DNA of 41,326 nt, taken from contig SICG01000019.1 in assembly GCA_009691525.1 (NCBI GenBank), positions 1-41,326 on the forward strand, written 5' to 3'. This DNA comes from Candidatus Latescibacterota bacterium (lineage in GTDB: Bacteria; Latescibacterota; UBA2968; UBA8231). Below are positions 1 through 9,561 of the stretch, piece after piece. The position numbers and the translations under genes were made by a program. Under the pieces are notes generated by a model that saw nothing but the letters and a program-made list of their open reading frames with translations, had not been told where the DNA came from and ran no database searches. The number at the start of each line of letters is the position of its first letter. Position 1 is the stretch's first letter.

Positions 1-480
1 TACAACCGGAACAATATCGGCTACGCCACCCAACTCGGCGAGGAGGATGTTTGGCGGGTCATCCAGGATGTCCAGCAGACCTGCCACATCGACGCCAATC
101 GCCTCTATCTGACCGGCCACTCCATGGGTGGAGGGGGCACCCTGCACCTGGGACTCTTACACACGGACCGCTTTGCCGCCATCGCTGCCGTGAGTACCTG
201 GAGCGACCTCAGCCACGCAGAGAATGCCCTCAACCTGCCGGTCAAACTCTGCCACGGGGCAGCGGACCCGCTATTCAGTGTAGAATTACCCCGGGCTTTC
301 TTCAAGCGGTTGAGGGAACTGGGGTACCGAGTGGAGTACGAGGAATACCAGGGCGTGGGCCATAACGCCGGCGACCAGGCGTACCGGGAGGGCTGCATCT
401 TCTCTTGGTTCTCCCAATTCGTCCGCGATCCATACCCGCGCCGCGTACTCCACACCACGGCCAACCCCACCCGCTATTGA
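1..480 (+). CDS. Alpha/beta-hydrolase esterase, 5'-truncated, cut by an in-frame TGA
   Basis: The reading frame is open from the first base, so the N-terminus lies outside the window. Near the start it encodes GHSMGGGG, the nucleophile elbow of serine hydrolases. Downstream are an Asp in GAADPLFS and a His in GVGHNAG, in the order and spacing expected of a Ser-Asp-His triad. This resembles prolyl-oligopeptidase or feruloyl/PHB-esterase-like hydrolases that release acyl groups from polymers. The TGA at 478-480 is followed in the same frame by a long open stretch that continues like the same protein, so the stop probably interrupts a larger gene ending at 1305. The hydrolase fold is clear; the substrate is unknown. 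Confidence 0.75.
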   Translation, partial: YNRNNIGYATQLGEEDVWRVIQDVQQTCHIDANRLYLTGHSMGGGGTLHLGLLHTDRFAAIAAVSTWSDLSHAENALNLPVKLCHGAADPLFSVELPRAFFKRLRELGYRVEYEEYQGVGHNAGDQAYREGCIFSWFSQFVRDPYPRRVLHTTANPTRY

Positions 481-498
481 CAGAGCTACTGGACGCAC

Positions 499-1305
499 AT
501 GGAGGTACTGGACGAGTCCCATGTCTTCGGACGGCTCGAAGCGCGGGTGGAGGAGGGCAATCACATCGCGGTGAAGACCAAGAACCTGAGCCGTTTCTCG
601 CTGGCCCTCAGTTCGGCGCTGGTGGCCATGGACCAGCCGGTTGAGGTCGCGGTCGATGGGGTCTCCTGTTTTGCGGCCGTACCCCCGGCAGGTGGCTCGC
701 TCTCCTTTGCCAAATCTGGTGATCGCTTCGCCCTCACCCAGGAGGCGTGGCAGCCGGCCCTGGTCCCCTGCGGCGGCTCGGCAGAACTGCGCTCTGGCTG
801 GCATATATGTGTGTACGGCACCCAGGGCAGCCCGGAGGAAACCACCACCGCGGAACAGGCGGCCGAGCGATTGGCCGCAGTCAATATTGGCATCCCCGGC
901 GATAATGAAAAGGTGGACATCACCTTCCCGGTCAAAGCGGATACCGCCCTCACCGGGGAGGATCTGGCGCGGGCCAATCTGATCCTCTTCGGCACCCCCC
1001 GGACCAATGCGGTGCTGGCGCGCCTAGCAACAGCGTTGCGGGTGGAGTTCGGCGACCAGCAACTAGTGCTCGCCGGCGAGACCTTCGCGGCTGAGGATCT
1101 ATTACTGTTGATGATCCATCCCAACCCCCTGCAGCCGGACCGGTACGTGGGACTGGTCGCGCCGCTGGGTCCCAGGGCCTATGAGGGGCTCTCCGGGGAT
1201 TTCGGGGGGATGCCGGATTATGTGCTCCTGCGGCCGGATGGCAGCGCGGTGCGCGAAGGGCGCTTTGATCGCAACTGGCTGCCGCGCCAGCGCACCGAGG
1301 AGTAA
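499..1305 (+). CDS. C-terminal part of the interrupted esterase
   Basis: This frame is the same as that of the upstream hydrolase. The intervening codons (481-498, QSYWTH) read as protein, and the join 'TRY-stop-QSYW' resembles the 'YNxAYW' linker seen in multidomain esterases. The 268-codon segment is beta-rich with no signal peptide, and contains a region like AAVNIGIPGDNEKVDITFP. It ends NWLPRQRTEE with a TAA stop. I read it as the accessory C-terminal domain of the hydrolase, now separated by a nonsense codon. If translated alone it would need internal initiation at ATG 499, and no convincing Shine-Dalgarno site precedes it. The alternative is an independent protein of unknown function. 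Confidence 0.6.
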   Translation: MEVLDESHVFGRLEARVEEGNHIAVKTKNLSRFSLALSSALVAMDQPVEVAVDGVSCFAAVPPAGGSLSFAKSGDRFALTQEAWQPALVPCGGSAELRSGWHICVYGTQGSPEETTTAEQAAERLAAVNIGIPGDNEKVDITFPVKADTALTGEDLARANLILFGTPRTNAVLARLATALRVEFGDQQLVLAGETFAAEDLLLLMIHPNPLQPDRYVGLVAPLGPRAYEGLSGDFGGMPDYVLLRPDGSAVREGRFDRNWLPRQRTEE

Positions 1306-1407
1306 GCAGGATATGCAGCGCCTCTGCCTTCTGATAAGATGATCCGCAGGGTTGCCTCCAGGCGCGGCGTGTGTAGATCATAGAGGTAAACCCTATTGAG
1401 GTATGTG

Positions 1408-2211
1408 ATGCCTGCACTGCGCTTATTGGTTTCTTGCCTGGCACTGTTCCCCCTGCAATTGTGCGCATCCGACCTGTTCACCACCGGCGACCTGGAGTAC
1501 CTGGCCGGCGGCGGCCTGGGAGAAGATGGCCCGGCCCTGGAGGCCAGCCTGCTGCCCCAGGATGTGCTGGCCGCCCCGGACGGCTCCGTGTACATCGCCG
1601 ACGAACAGTACAACCGGGTCTGGGTGATGGATACCGAGGGCCGCCTGCGCACCGTGGCCGGCGATGGCCGCTACGGCCTGGACCTCCAGGTCCTCCCTGC
1701 CCGACAGAACGCCCTATCCGTGCCCGCCGGTCTGGCCCTGGGCCCTCAGGGGCAGCTCTACCTAGTTGACTTGGGCAACCGCCGGATCGGTGTGCTCGAT
1801 CCGGACGGGACCCTGCGCACGCTTATGGGCCCTGACCACCCTCTGGTGGCCGCCTCTGCCAACGGCTTTGCCCCGTACGCCGTGGCCACCGATGCCCAGG
1901 GCCATGTGCTGGTGGCCGACCGCGCCAATCACCGCGTCTGGCAGCTGGACCCCGACGGCACCGGCCGGCCCGTGGCCGGCAATGGCCTTCGCGGTTTCAG
2001 CGGCGACGGCAACCCCTCGGCCCTGGCGCGCCTGGCCGACCCGCGCGCCGTAGAGGTGGGCCCCGATGCCGCCATCTATATCGCCGACACCGGCAACCGC
2101 CGCGTGCGCCGGGTGGATGCCCAGGGCCGCATCTCCCCCTGGCCGGGGACGGCGGGGAACAACCCTGGAGCGGCCGCCGGCCAGCCCGCCAGGCCAGCCT
2201 CAAACCCATAG
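1408..2211 (+). pseudogene. Giant NHL-repeat secreted protein, fragment 1 of 4 (signal peptide and NHL blades)
   Basis: ATG 1408 is preferred because GAGG lies six bases upstream and the protein opens with a signal peptide (MPALRLLVSCLALFPLQLCA). Repeats such as GSVYIADEQYNRV, GHVLVADRANHRV and AAIYIADTGNRRV are NHL beta-propeller blades, typical of extracellular interaction or binding proteins. At the C5 run 2135-2139 the sense of the protein jumps to another frame: the expected 'RISPLAGDGG' is read here as 'RISPWPGTAG'. The frame then ends at a spurious TAG at 2211. Restoring one C rejoins it to the next fragment. Either the gene is decaying or one base was lost in sequencing. Confidence 0.8.
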
Positions 2212-3691
2212 ATCTAACCCTCGACCTGCAGGGCCGGCTCCTGATCCTGGACGAACTGGGACCGCGCCTGCTGCGCCTCGAAGCCGATTCCACCCTGGCG
2301 GTGCTGGCCCAGTTCGACCCCGGCTCGCAGCCCAAGGCCCTCAGCGTCGACCGCCAGGGCCGCATCCTTGTGGCCGACTATGCCCAGCGCCGCGTGGTGC
2401 TCCTCCAGGACCAGGGCAACCCACTGCCGCTGGCCGGCAACGGCCTACTGCGCGCCAGCGGCGAGGGCGGGCCGGCCCTCAACGCCTCTCTGTACCAGCC
2501 CTTTGGCCTGGCCTACGACAACCAGGGCATCCTCTATATCGCCGACCGCCGCAATCATCTGGTGCGCCGGGTGCGCACCGACGGCATTATCGAGCGGGTG
2601 GCCGGCACTGGCCTGCCCGGCTTTGGCGGCGACGGGGGACCCGCGCGCCTGGCCCCGTGTAATCAGCCCACTGGCCTGGCCTTCGACAGTCAGGGAAACC
2701 TCTACATCGCCGACAGCGCCAATCACCGCGTCCGCAAACTCGACACCAAGGGCAATATGCAAACGGTCGCCGGCACCAGCCGCGACCTGCTGCCCGGCGA
2801 GGGCGGGCCGGCCCTGGAAAGTGCTTTATCCTTTCCCGTCGATCTGAGTTTTAGCGCCGAGGGCCTGCTCTTCATCGCCGACGCCGGCAGCCACCGGGTC
2901 TACACTCTGAGCCCGGAGGGTCTGCTGCGCTCCCTGGCCGGCACCGGCAGTCCCGGCCAGGGGTACGATGGCGCCTTGGCGGCCCGCGCCGCCCTCAACC
3001 AACCCCTGGGCCTGGTGGCCGATGGCAGCGGCGGGGTGTACCTCGCCGACACCGGCAACGGCCGGCTCTTGCATGTGGATGGCGACGGGGTGTTGAGGGT
3101 ACTAGAGACCGACGCTGGCCGCCCCGCCCGCCTCACCCTCGACCCCAGAGGCGGCCTGATGCTGGCCGATATCGATCAGCACCGCGTGGCCCGTCTGCCG
3201 GTGGCACGCCAACTGGTCGACGCCGGGGTCCGCATCCACACTTCTCTCTCCTATCAATTGGAGAGCAAAGCGGCCCTGAGCACCCCCGACTTGCTGGAGC
3301 TGGTCTACCATCCCGACGGCAGGGCTCTTTATTTTACCCACCGCGAGGGTGTGGAGCAGCTCCTGCCCGCCCGCCATTTCTTTGCCCACTTTCAGGCCAG
3401 CTCCTATCGCACCGCCCTAGCGCCCGCTGCCCTGGGCGCGGGTCTTATGGTGTTGACCCCGCCGGCCCTGGACCGGTCCCAGCCCCTGACCCTGATCGCC
3501 GCCGACAGCGAGGGCAAAGCCCTGTACCTGCCCCTGGCCCAGATCAGCGAGGCGGCCGACGCCCTGGCCAGTGCCGGGGGGCGGCTCTACCTCTACCAGC
3601 AGGACCGAGGCCGGCTCCTGCGCCTGAACGACCGCGGTCTGGAGACCTGCGCCACCCTGTCGGCCGGCCCGGCCCTGCTCGAGGCACCCCC
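2139..3691 (+). pseudogene. Giant NHL-repeat secreted protein, fragment 2 of 4 (main NHL propeller)
   Basis: Directly continuing fragment 1 in the -1 frame, this stretch encodes further NHL blades (GILYIADRRNHLV, GNLYIADSANHRV, GLLFIADAGSHRV, GGVYLADTGNGRL). Between them are 'VAGTG.PGFGGDGGPA' spacers, the signature of the NHL/'teneurin-like' propeller. A less repetitive region follows, from roughly 3230. The meaningful sequence ends at the C5 run 3687-3691; beyond it the open frame to 4187 is a low-complexity artefact. The first Met in this frame is at 2301, well inside the domain, which argues that this is not a separate gene. Confidence 0.8.
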
Positions 3692-5611
3692 GCCGGTGCC
3701 CTCTTCGTCGCCCTGGTCCAGAGCCGCGAACTCTTCAAGGCCACAGATCTCGACCAGGACGGGCAGTTCACCTCTGCTGGCGAATTGCGCCGCGTGGCCC
3801 TGCTGCCCGAGCGGCCAGTGGCCCTCAGTTTCGGCGCCGAGCTCTATCTGGCCCTGGCCGGGGGACACCTCTACCGCCTTGGCCCAGATGAGCAGCTCCA
3901 GGAATTGGCCTCAGGTTTTGCCCCGGCCCTGCTCGACCTGGCTGCCGGCCCGGACGGGGCAATCTACGCCCTCGAGGGCGACGCGTACAGCGGTCGTATC
4001 CTCCGCCTCTCCCCACCTGCCCCCCAGGTCGAAGCCTGGCCGCCGCGCCTGGACTTTGGCCCCCAGCGGGTGGGCCTCTTTTCCAGCCGGCAGCTCATGT
4101 TGCGCAACCGGGGGACCTTACCCATCGAGCTGGTCGCAACCCAGGATTCGGCCCTGCGCATCGCCCAGGGCCCCTCGCTGCGTCTGAACCCTGGTGAAAC
4201 CCGCACACTGGACCTTTCCTACACCCCGGCCGCGCGGGGCAACTGGGCCGACACCCTGTTCTGGCGCGCCCCCGGCGGCACTGCCCTGCTGCAAGTGCCC
4301 CTGGCCAGCCTGGGCCTGGCCCCGGAGCTTCGCCTCAGCGCCGCTGCCTTGGACTTTGGCACCGTGGTCGTGGGCGGAGAAGCCCACCAGGTGCTGACCC
4401 TGGGCAACCCGGGCACCGCTCCCCTTCAGTACCGCCTCGAATTGGCAGGGGCCTATCGCGTGGGCCTCGCTGGTACCGGCCAACTGGCACCGGGCGCTGC
4501 GATCCAACTGCCCCTCAGCTTGGTGCCGGCCCAGCGGCGCGCCTATGCCGACACCCTCTTCATCTACAACGACGTGCCCGAAACCCCGGTACGCGGGGTA
4601 CTGCTCAGCGGCCGGGGGGGCCAGCCCGAACTGGCTGCCCTGCCGACCCGTCTGGACCTGGGCCTGACCCGCATCGGCCAGGCCCGCCGCTATCACCTCG
4701 AACTGCGCAATGTCGGGGAGGTGGAGCTGCACCTGGACCGGATGCTCACCGGCTCCCGGCTCGTATTGCCTGCCGCCAGACGCCTGAATATCCCGCCTGG
4801 CCAAACCGGTGTGGTGGAGGTGGTTTTCACCCCCAAAGACACCAGCCTGGTGCAGGGGGCTCTTACCTTTATCACCGACGACCCGGCCCACCCTCGCGTG
4901 AGTATCCCCTTTGCCGGCCGGGGCAACCGCACCTTCCTGTACACCGCCGCGACCCAGCATCTCTTTGCCCCCACCGTGGTGGACAAGGGCCGCGTCTGGG
5001 AGTTGGAGGTCCGCAATCTCCATACGCGCACCGCCCTGGCGCTGCAGGCCCTCGCCGAAGGCCCCTTCCGGATACTCCAGGCCCCGGCCAAACTAGCGCC
5101 CGGAGAGCAGGGGGTGATCCAGTTGGAGTACCGACCCACCCGCGCCGGCACCAGTCGGGGCCGGCTGGTGCTCAGCACTGACCTAAAAGAATCGCTGGAA
5201 ATCGCCCTCCAAGGCCGCGCTCAGGCACCCACTACCCTCTCCCTGGAGACGCCCCTCCTGCGGGACGGGGTATTCACCATCCCCCTGCAGGTACGTCAGG
5301 CCAGGGAACTGAACGGGCTGAGCCTGGAGTTGAAGCTGCCCGAACCATTGGAATACGCGGGCATGGAGTTCCCCGTAGGCAGCCTGGTGGATCATCCCCT
5401 GATCCTGGCCAATCCCGGGGAGGATGGCCGCCCGGCTCTGGGCCTGTCCTTCGACCCCCCGGTGAATGGCAAGGGCCTGCTGAGACTGCTGCGCCTGCGG
5501 CTGCGCAGCACCAGCCCCTCCCCGCTGGTGCTGGCCCTCAGCCGTGTCGTGGTCCGCTCCGCCTCCGGGGCGGCCGACACCCTGTCTCTGCCCGCGCGCC
5601 GCTGGACCTAG
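3692..5611 (+). pseudogene. Giant NHL-repeat secreted protein, fragment 3 of 4 (EF-hand-like loop, ASH domains, cohesin-like domain)
   Basis: After a second -1 shift the protein resumes as AGALFVALVQSREL and then DLDQDGQFTSAGEL, an EF-hand/dockerin-type calcium loop. Next come at least four ASH/HYDIN-type immunoglobulin domains, each starting with a form of 'LDFGPQRVG..S..L.LRN.G' (about 4050, 4350, 4650 and 4960). The end, from about 5240 (ARELNGLSLELKLPEPLEY...), resembles a cohesin-type beta sandwich. The arrangement is that of a surface or secreted architectural protein. The frame stops at TAG 5609-5611, but homologous sequence continues in the -1 frame, so this stop is also a frameshift product. 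Confidence 0.75.
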
Positions 5612-5874
5612 GTACTGGGATCGCGGCCAAACCCGCGCTGGTGCCCGTGGCCCTGGCCCTGCATCCTCCCTATCCCAACCCCTTCAACGCCGAGGTGATG
5701 CTCAGCTACGAACTCCCCCAGACCCAGCTCCTCTCCCTGGTCATCTACAACGCGGCCGGGCAGCAGGTGCGGACCTTGTTCTCGGGGTTCCAGGAGGCGG
5801 GCGCCTACCACCTGGTGTGGGATGGCCGCGACCAGCAGGGAAGGCTGGCGGGCAGCTTTCTAAGCAACTCCTGA
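5602..5874 (+). pseudogene. Giant NHL-repeat secreted protein, fragment 4 of 4 (truncated PNPF sorting-type domain)
   Basis: In the -1 frame relative to fragment 3 the sequence reads LDLGTGIAAKPALVPVALAL and then HPPYPNPFNAEVMLSYELP..., followed by 'VWDGRDQQGRLAGS'. This is the FlgD-Ig/type IX-like C-terminal domain found on secreted proteins of FCB bacteria. Compared with the intact copy at 25711-25963, the last two beta strands ('GVYF.RLQ...') are missing. The frame ends LAGSFLSNS-stop and no other frame supplies the missing strands. This loss cannot be a one-base reading error, so at least the 3' end is genuinely degraded. Confidence 0.7.
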
Positions 5875-5890
5875 TTCTCCATTGACTTGC

Positions 5891-5919
5891 TTGACACTGT
5901 CCCGGGGCTGTCCTACATT
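5891..5919 (+). promoter_or_regulatory. Sigma70-type promoter for the 5951-12209 operon
   Basis: TTGACA (5891-5896, perfect) is followed by a 17-base spacer and TACATT (5914-5919). A GAGGAG ribosome site follows at 5943-5948, just ahead of the ATG at 5951. No other promoter-like pair of this quality is seen before 12209, and the genes are tightly packed. Confidence 0.65.
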
Positions 5920-5950
5920 CTCCCCGCCTCTTTATTAAAATGAGGAGTGG

Positions 5951-7144
5951 ATGGTGTGCAATAGGCGATCCCTGATTGTGCGGTGGCCTGGCAACGGGTT
6001 GGTCTGGCTCTTTCTGCTGGGCCTGGCAGCCTGTAGATCGGCCACGGCACCGGCCATTGCCCCTGGGGTCTATCACCACCAGCTCAATCTCCCTCAGGGG
6101 CCATGGGTCATCAATGTTATAGAGGTGGACCTTCCCGAAGCCCGAGAAGGGGGCCTCAGCCTGCGCACGGCCAGGGCCGACCTGGCGCACGGGGTGCTCG
6201 AAAAAACCAGCGCGCTGGCCGGCAAGGCCATTGCCGCCATCAACGGCGACTACTTCTATAAAGACGAGCCGGTACTGCGCACGGCCGGCCTGCAGGTGCG
6301 CCAGGGACAACTGCTGCAGTTCCCCCAAAAACGCTCGGTCTTCGCCCTCGACACCGAGGGCCAGCCGCTGATCGAGGTCTTTCACTTTGAAGCCGGCCTG
6401 ATCCAGTCCCCCGACCAGATCCTGCCCATCACCGCCCTCAACCGCCGACCCGCTGCCAACGGTCTGAGCCTCTACACCCAGTTCGGCCCCAGCTACCTGG
6501 ACTCCAGCCGCGCCCAGATCGGCTACCAGCTCCAGCCCCTGACACCGACCCCCTTGGCCAACGATACGGTCACCGCGCGCGTGGTCCAGGTGCTGCCGGT
6601 CAACGCCGACCTCGCCTTGGCCGAAGGCCAATGGCTGGTCAGCGCCGGGGTCAACTACCTGAACAACACCCCTCTGGCCCCAGGCGACACGGTGCGCATC
6701 TTCTGCCTGCTGCCACCGGCATTACACCCGCTGCAGGAGGGCCTGGGCGGCGGCCCGCGCCTACTGCGCGACGGCGAGGTCTCCATCGAATACGAGCAGG
6801 AAGGATTGGATCGCAACGCCCCCAAATTTGTCTTTGAACGCCACCCCCGCACCGCCATCGGCTATACCAAAGACCAGGAGACCCTCTTTCTGATCACCGT
6901 GGACGGCCGGCAGCCCGGGTACACCGAAGGCATGACCCTCCAGGAATTGGCCGATTTTATGGGCAGCAAAATGGCCGAATACACCAATGTCGGTGCCAAT
7001 GCCTACCAGGCCCTCAACCTGGATGGGGGCGGCTCCACCACCATGGTGGTGCATCAGCAGGTGGTCAACCGACCCTCGGACGAAACCGGCGAACGGCCGG
7101 TGGCCAATGCCCTGCTGGTGGTGGACACCACCGCCACCCTCTGA
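5951..7144 (+). CDS. NAGPA-like phosphodiester glycosidase lipoprotein
   Basis: A 397-residue protein starting at an ATG with a good GAGG site. The N-terminus has a positive patch, a hydrophobic stretch and a lipobox (LLGLAAC), predicting a lipoprotein anchored at the cell envelope. The body matches the NAGPA/DUF2233 fold: INGDYFY in the first half, GGGPRL in the middle, HPRTAIGYT and finally NLDGGGSTTMV near the C-terminus. The family includes the mammalian enzyme that uncovers mannose-6-phosphate and bacterial exopolysaccharide-processing proteins; it cleaves sugars from phosphodiesters. It is the first gene of the operon, so it may trim phosphodiester-linked sugars before uptake. Fold confident, substrate unknown. 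Confidence 0.85.
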   Translation: MVCNRRSLIVRWPGNGLVWLFLLGLAACRSATAPAIAPGVYHHQLNLPQGPWVINVIEVDLPEAREGGLSLRTARADLAHGVLEKTSALAGKAIAAINGDYFYKDEPVLRTAGLQVRQGQLLQFPQKRSVFALDTEGQPLIEVFHFEAGLIQSPDQILPITALNRRPAANGLSLYTQFGPSYLDSSRAQIGYQLQPLTPTPLANDTVTARVVQVLPVNADLALAEGQWLVSAGVNYLNNTPLAPGDTVRIFCLLPPALHPLQEGLGGGPRLLRDGEVSIEYEQEGLDRNAPKFVFERHPRTAIGYTKDQETLFLITVDGRQPGYTEGMTLQELADFMGSKMAEYTNVGANAYQALNLDGGGSTTMVVHQQVVNRPSDETGERPVANALLVVDTTATL

Positions 7145-7149
7145 ATCCC

Positions 7150-8214
7150 ATGCCCTGTTTCCGCGCCGAAGAGCTGAAAGACCTGGGCATCGCCCTCTTC
7201 GCCGCCGTCGGGGTAGGCCCTGCCGAGGCCGAATTGGTGGCCGACCACCTGGTCGAGGCTAGCCTTTTGGGCCACGACAGCCACGGCCCCCTGCGTTTTC
7301 CCCAGTACGTGGAAATGGTGCGTCAGGGCACGGTCACCCCGGGTGCCCCCATCCAGGTGCTGCGCGCCACCCGCTGTGTGGCCCAATTGAACGGCAACTG
7401 GAATTTTGGCCCGGTCAGCGCTGAGGCCGCCATGCGTATGGCCCTGGAGATGGCCGGCCAGGCGCCCCTCTGTGTGGTAACCCTCAAAGATTGCAACCAC
7501 GTGGCCCGGTTGGGCCGCTTTGCCGCCCTGGCCGCCCGCGACAACCGCATCGCCCTCATCGCCGCCAATGGCCACGGAGGCGACCTGGCCGTAGCGCCCT
7601 TTGGCGGGGCCCAGCGGCGTCTGCCCACCAATCCGCTCTGCCTGGCCCTACCCACGCAGCGGCCCTGGCCCCTGGTCCTGGACATGACCACCAGCGCCAT
7701 CTCGGGCGGGGCCCTGCGCCTGCACCAGAACCTGGGCACCGCCACTCCGCCCGACCGCCTCATCGACGCCCAAGGGCGGTCCACCACTGATACCAAAGAC
7801 TATTACGGCCCCCCACCCGGGGCCATGTTGCCCCTGGGTTTCCCCGGCGCCGGCCATAAGGGCTTCGGTCTGGCGGTGATGGTCGACATCCTCGCCGGGG
7901 CTCTTTCGGGTGCCGGCTGCAGCCAGGCCACCCCCGAGCGCAGCGGCAACGCCCTCTTCATCGCCCTGATCGATATCGCCGCCTTCACGCCTTTGGCGCG
8001 TTTCTTCCAGGAGAGCGAGCAATTCATCGACTGGATCAAGTCCAGCCCGCCAGCCGCCGGCTTCGAGGAGGTACTCCTGCCCGGCGAGCAGGCCTGGCGC
8101 ATCTCCCAGCAGCGCCTGCGGCAGGGCATCGCCGTGGACGAGCACGCCTGGGGCCAGATCAGCGCCCTGGCCGCCGAGTTGGGTGTGGACCTACCGACCC
8201 CTCTGACTCTCTGA
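7150..8214 (+). CDS. Malate/L-lactate dehydrogenase-family (Ldh_2) oxidoreductase
   Basis: A 354-residue cytoplasmic NAD(P)-dependent 2-hydroxyacid dehydrogenase of the sulfolactate/ureidoglycolate/malate dehydrogenase family (PF02615). Family marks are GHDSHGPLRFPQYV near residue 40, which carries the conserved catalytic His; PTNPLCLALP; LDMTTSAISGG; and GHKGFGLAVMVDILAGALSGA. It starts five bases after the preceding stop with no clear Shine-Dalgarno site, so it is probably translationally coupled. In the operon it could oxidise or reduce an acid produced from sugar breakdown. The exact substrate cannot be read from sequence. Confidence 0.9.
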   Translation: MPCFRAEELKDLGIALFAAVGVGPAEAELVADHLVEASLLGHDSHGPLRFPQYVEMVRQGTVTPGAPIQVLRATRCVAQLNGNWNFGPVSAEAAMRMALEMAGQAPLCVVTLKDCNHVARLGRFAALAARDNRIALIAANGHGGDLAVAPFGGAQRRLPTNPLCLALPTQRPWPLVLDMTTSAISGGALRLHQNLGTATPPDRLIDAQGRSTTDTKDYYGPPPGAMLPLGFPGAGHKGFGLAVMVDILAGALSGAGCSQATPERSGNALFIALIDIAAFTPLARFFQESEQFIDWIKSSPPAAGFEEVLLPGEQAWRISQQRLRQGIAVDEHAWGQISALAAELGVDLPTPLTL

Positions 8215-8217
8215 GCC

Positions 8218-9516
8218 ATGTCCGAGAAGATCAATATTGTTGTCCTGGCCATCGATTCCCTGCGCGCCGATCATCTGGGTTGTTACGGCGAATCCCGCCC
8301 CCTCACCCCGGCCATCGACCGCCTGGCAGCCCAGGGGGCCCTGTGGGAACAGTGTTTCGCCCCGGCCATTCCCACCCATCCCTCCTTCACCACCTTCTAC
8401 ACCGGCCAGCACCCCCTGACCCACAACATTGTCTGCCACGGCGGCCAGGCCCAGCTCGAGGCGCTCACCCCCACCCTGCCCGAACTGCTGCTCCAGGCCG
8501 GGTACACCACGGCGGCCATCGACAATTTGGGCTGGGGCAAATACGCCTGGTTCAACCGCGGTTACGAGTACTACATGGACCCCTCGCGCCGTCAGGCGAT
8601 GCCCTTGATGGTCCCCGCCGAGGATCTCAACCAGAGAGCCACCCAGTTCCTGCGCACCCATGCCGAGGAGCCCTTCTTCCTCTTCGTGCACTACTGGGAT
8701 GTGCACACCCCTTACCTGCCCCCCGAGCCGTACCGCCGGCGCTTCTACCAAGGCGAGAACCAGGCCGACCCCGGCAACCACTCCCTCGATTCCCTCTGGC
8801 AGCACCCCCTGGGCAAAACCTGGCAGGACACCTGGTTCAAGTGGGTGGGCGAGGTTACCGATGCGGCCTTTGTCGACGCCCTCTACGCCGGGGCGCTGAA
8901 TTATTTAGATGAGAAGCTGGCCGATCTCCTAGGCGAGTTGGAGCAGCTGGGCCTGGAAGAACGCACCCTGGTATTACTGCTGGCCGACCACGGCGAAAGC
9001 CTCACCGAACACGGCATCTACTACGACCACCACGGGCTCTACGACACCTGCCTGCACGTGCCGCTCCTCCTGCGCTGGCCGGGGCGGGTGCAGGCAGGGC
9101 AGAAACATGGGGGGCTGGCCCAGCACTTCGACCTAGCCCCTACTCTGCTGGCCGCCGCCGGAGTCGAGATCCCCGCCGGCATGGAAGGGCGCAACCTCCT
9201 GGGCCCCGACCGCCAGCCGCCCACCCAGGTCCTCAGCGCCGAAAACACCTGGCAGTCCAAGTGGAGCCTGCGCACCGCCGCGCACAAACTCATCCTCGCT
9301 CGCCGGCCGGACCCCTACGGCAATCCCCCCCGCGAACTCTACGACCTGCACGCCGATCCAGGGGAGACCCACAACCTGGCCGCCGAACAGCCCGATCTGT
9401 GCCGCCAACTCGAAGAAGAGTTGGAGGGCCTGATCCGTCACCGCCTGGAAAAACTGGGCCGCACCCAGGACCCGCTTTTGGAACAAGACATCACCCTGGG
9501 CAAACGCCGGGACTGA
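8218..9516 (+). CDS. Sulfatase-fold hydrolase with Thr in the nucleophile position
   Basis: A 432-residue alkaline phosphatase-superfamily enzyme without signal peptide. The N-terminal metal loop is AIDSLRADHLGCYG (Asp13). The C-terminal metal motifs are LADHGESLTEHG and the His/Asp segment around HGLYDTCLHVPLL. The signature that is C/S-x-P-S-R in sulfatases reads T53-H-P-S-F57, ending YTG at the correct spacing. The formylglycine precursor and the conserved Arg are therefore absent. A Thr nucleophile is known in phosphotransferases of this superfamily, so a phosphodiesterase or phosphotransferase role is more likely than a classical sulfatase. The start lies three bases after the previous stop. 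Confidence 0.85.
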   Translation: MSEKINIVVLAIDSLRADHLGCYGESRPLTPAIDRLAAQGALWEQCFAPAIPTHPSFTTFYTGQHPLTHNIVCHGGQAQLEALTPTLPELLLQAGYTTAAIDNLGWGKYAWFNRGYEYYMDPSRRQAMPLMVPAEDLNQRATQFLRTHAEEPFFLFVHYWDVHTPYLPPEPYRRRFYQGENQADPGNHSLDSLWQHPLGKTWQDTWFKWVGEVTDAAFVDALYAGALNYLDEKLADLLGELEQLGLEERTLVLLLADHGESLTEHGIYYDHHGLYDTCLHVPLLLRWPGRVQAGQKHGGLAQHFDLAPTLLAAAGVEIPAGMEGRNLLGPDRQPPTQVLSAENTWQSKWSLRTAAHKLILARRPDPYGNPPRELYDLHADPGETHNLAAEQPDLCRQLEEELEGLIRHRLEKLGRTQDPLLEQDITLGKRRD

Positions 9517-9561
9517 ATTTCGTAGATTATACCAGAGGCTCATCAGCCAAGGAGAGAGATC

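Noticed and set aside
478-480. TGA as selenocysteine or reassigned codon
   Set aside because: Most intact genes here end in TGA, no SECIS-like hairpin is evident after it, and the position is not a redox site.
4118-5023. A 301-codon reverse frame opposite the ASH-domain region
   Set aside because: The forward frame has clear repeated domains; the reverse product is rich in Gly, Ala and Gln and has no motif.
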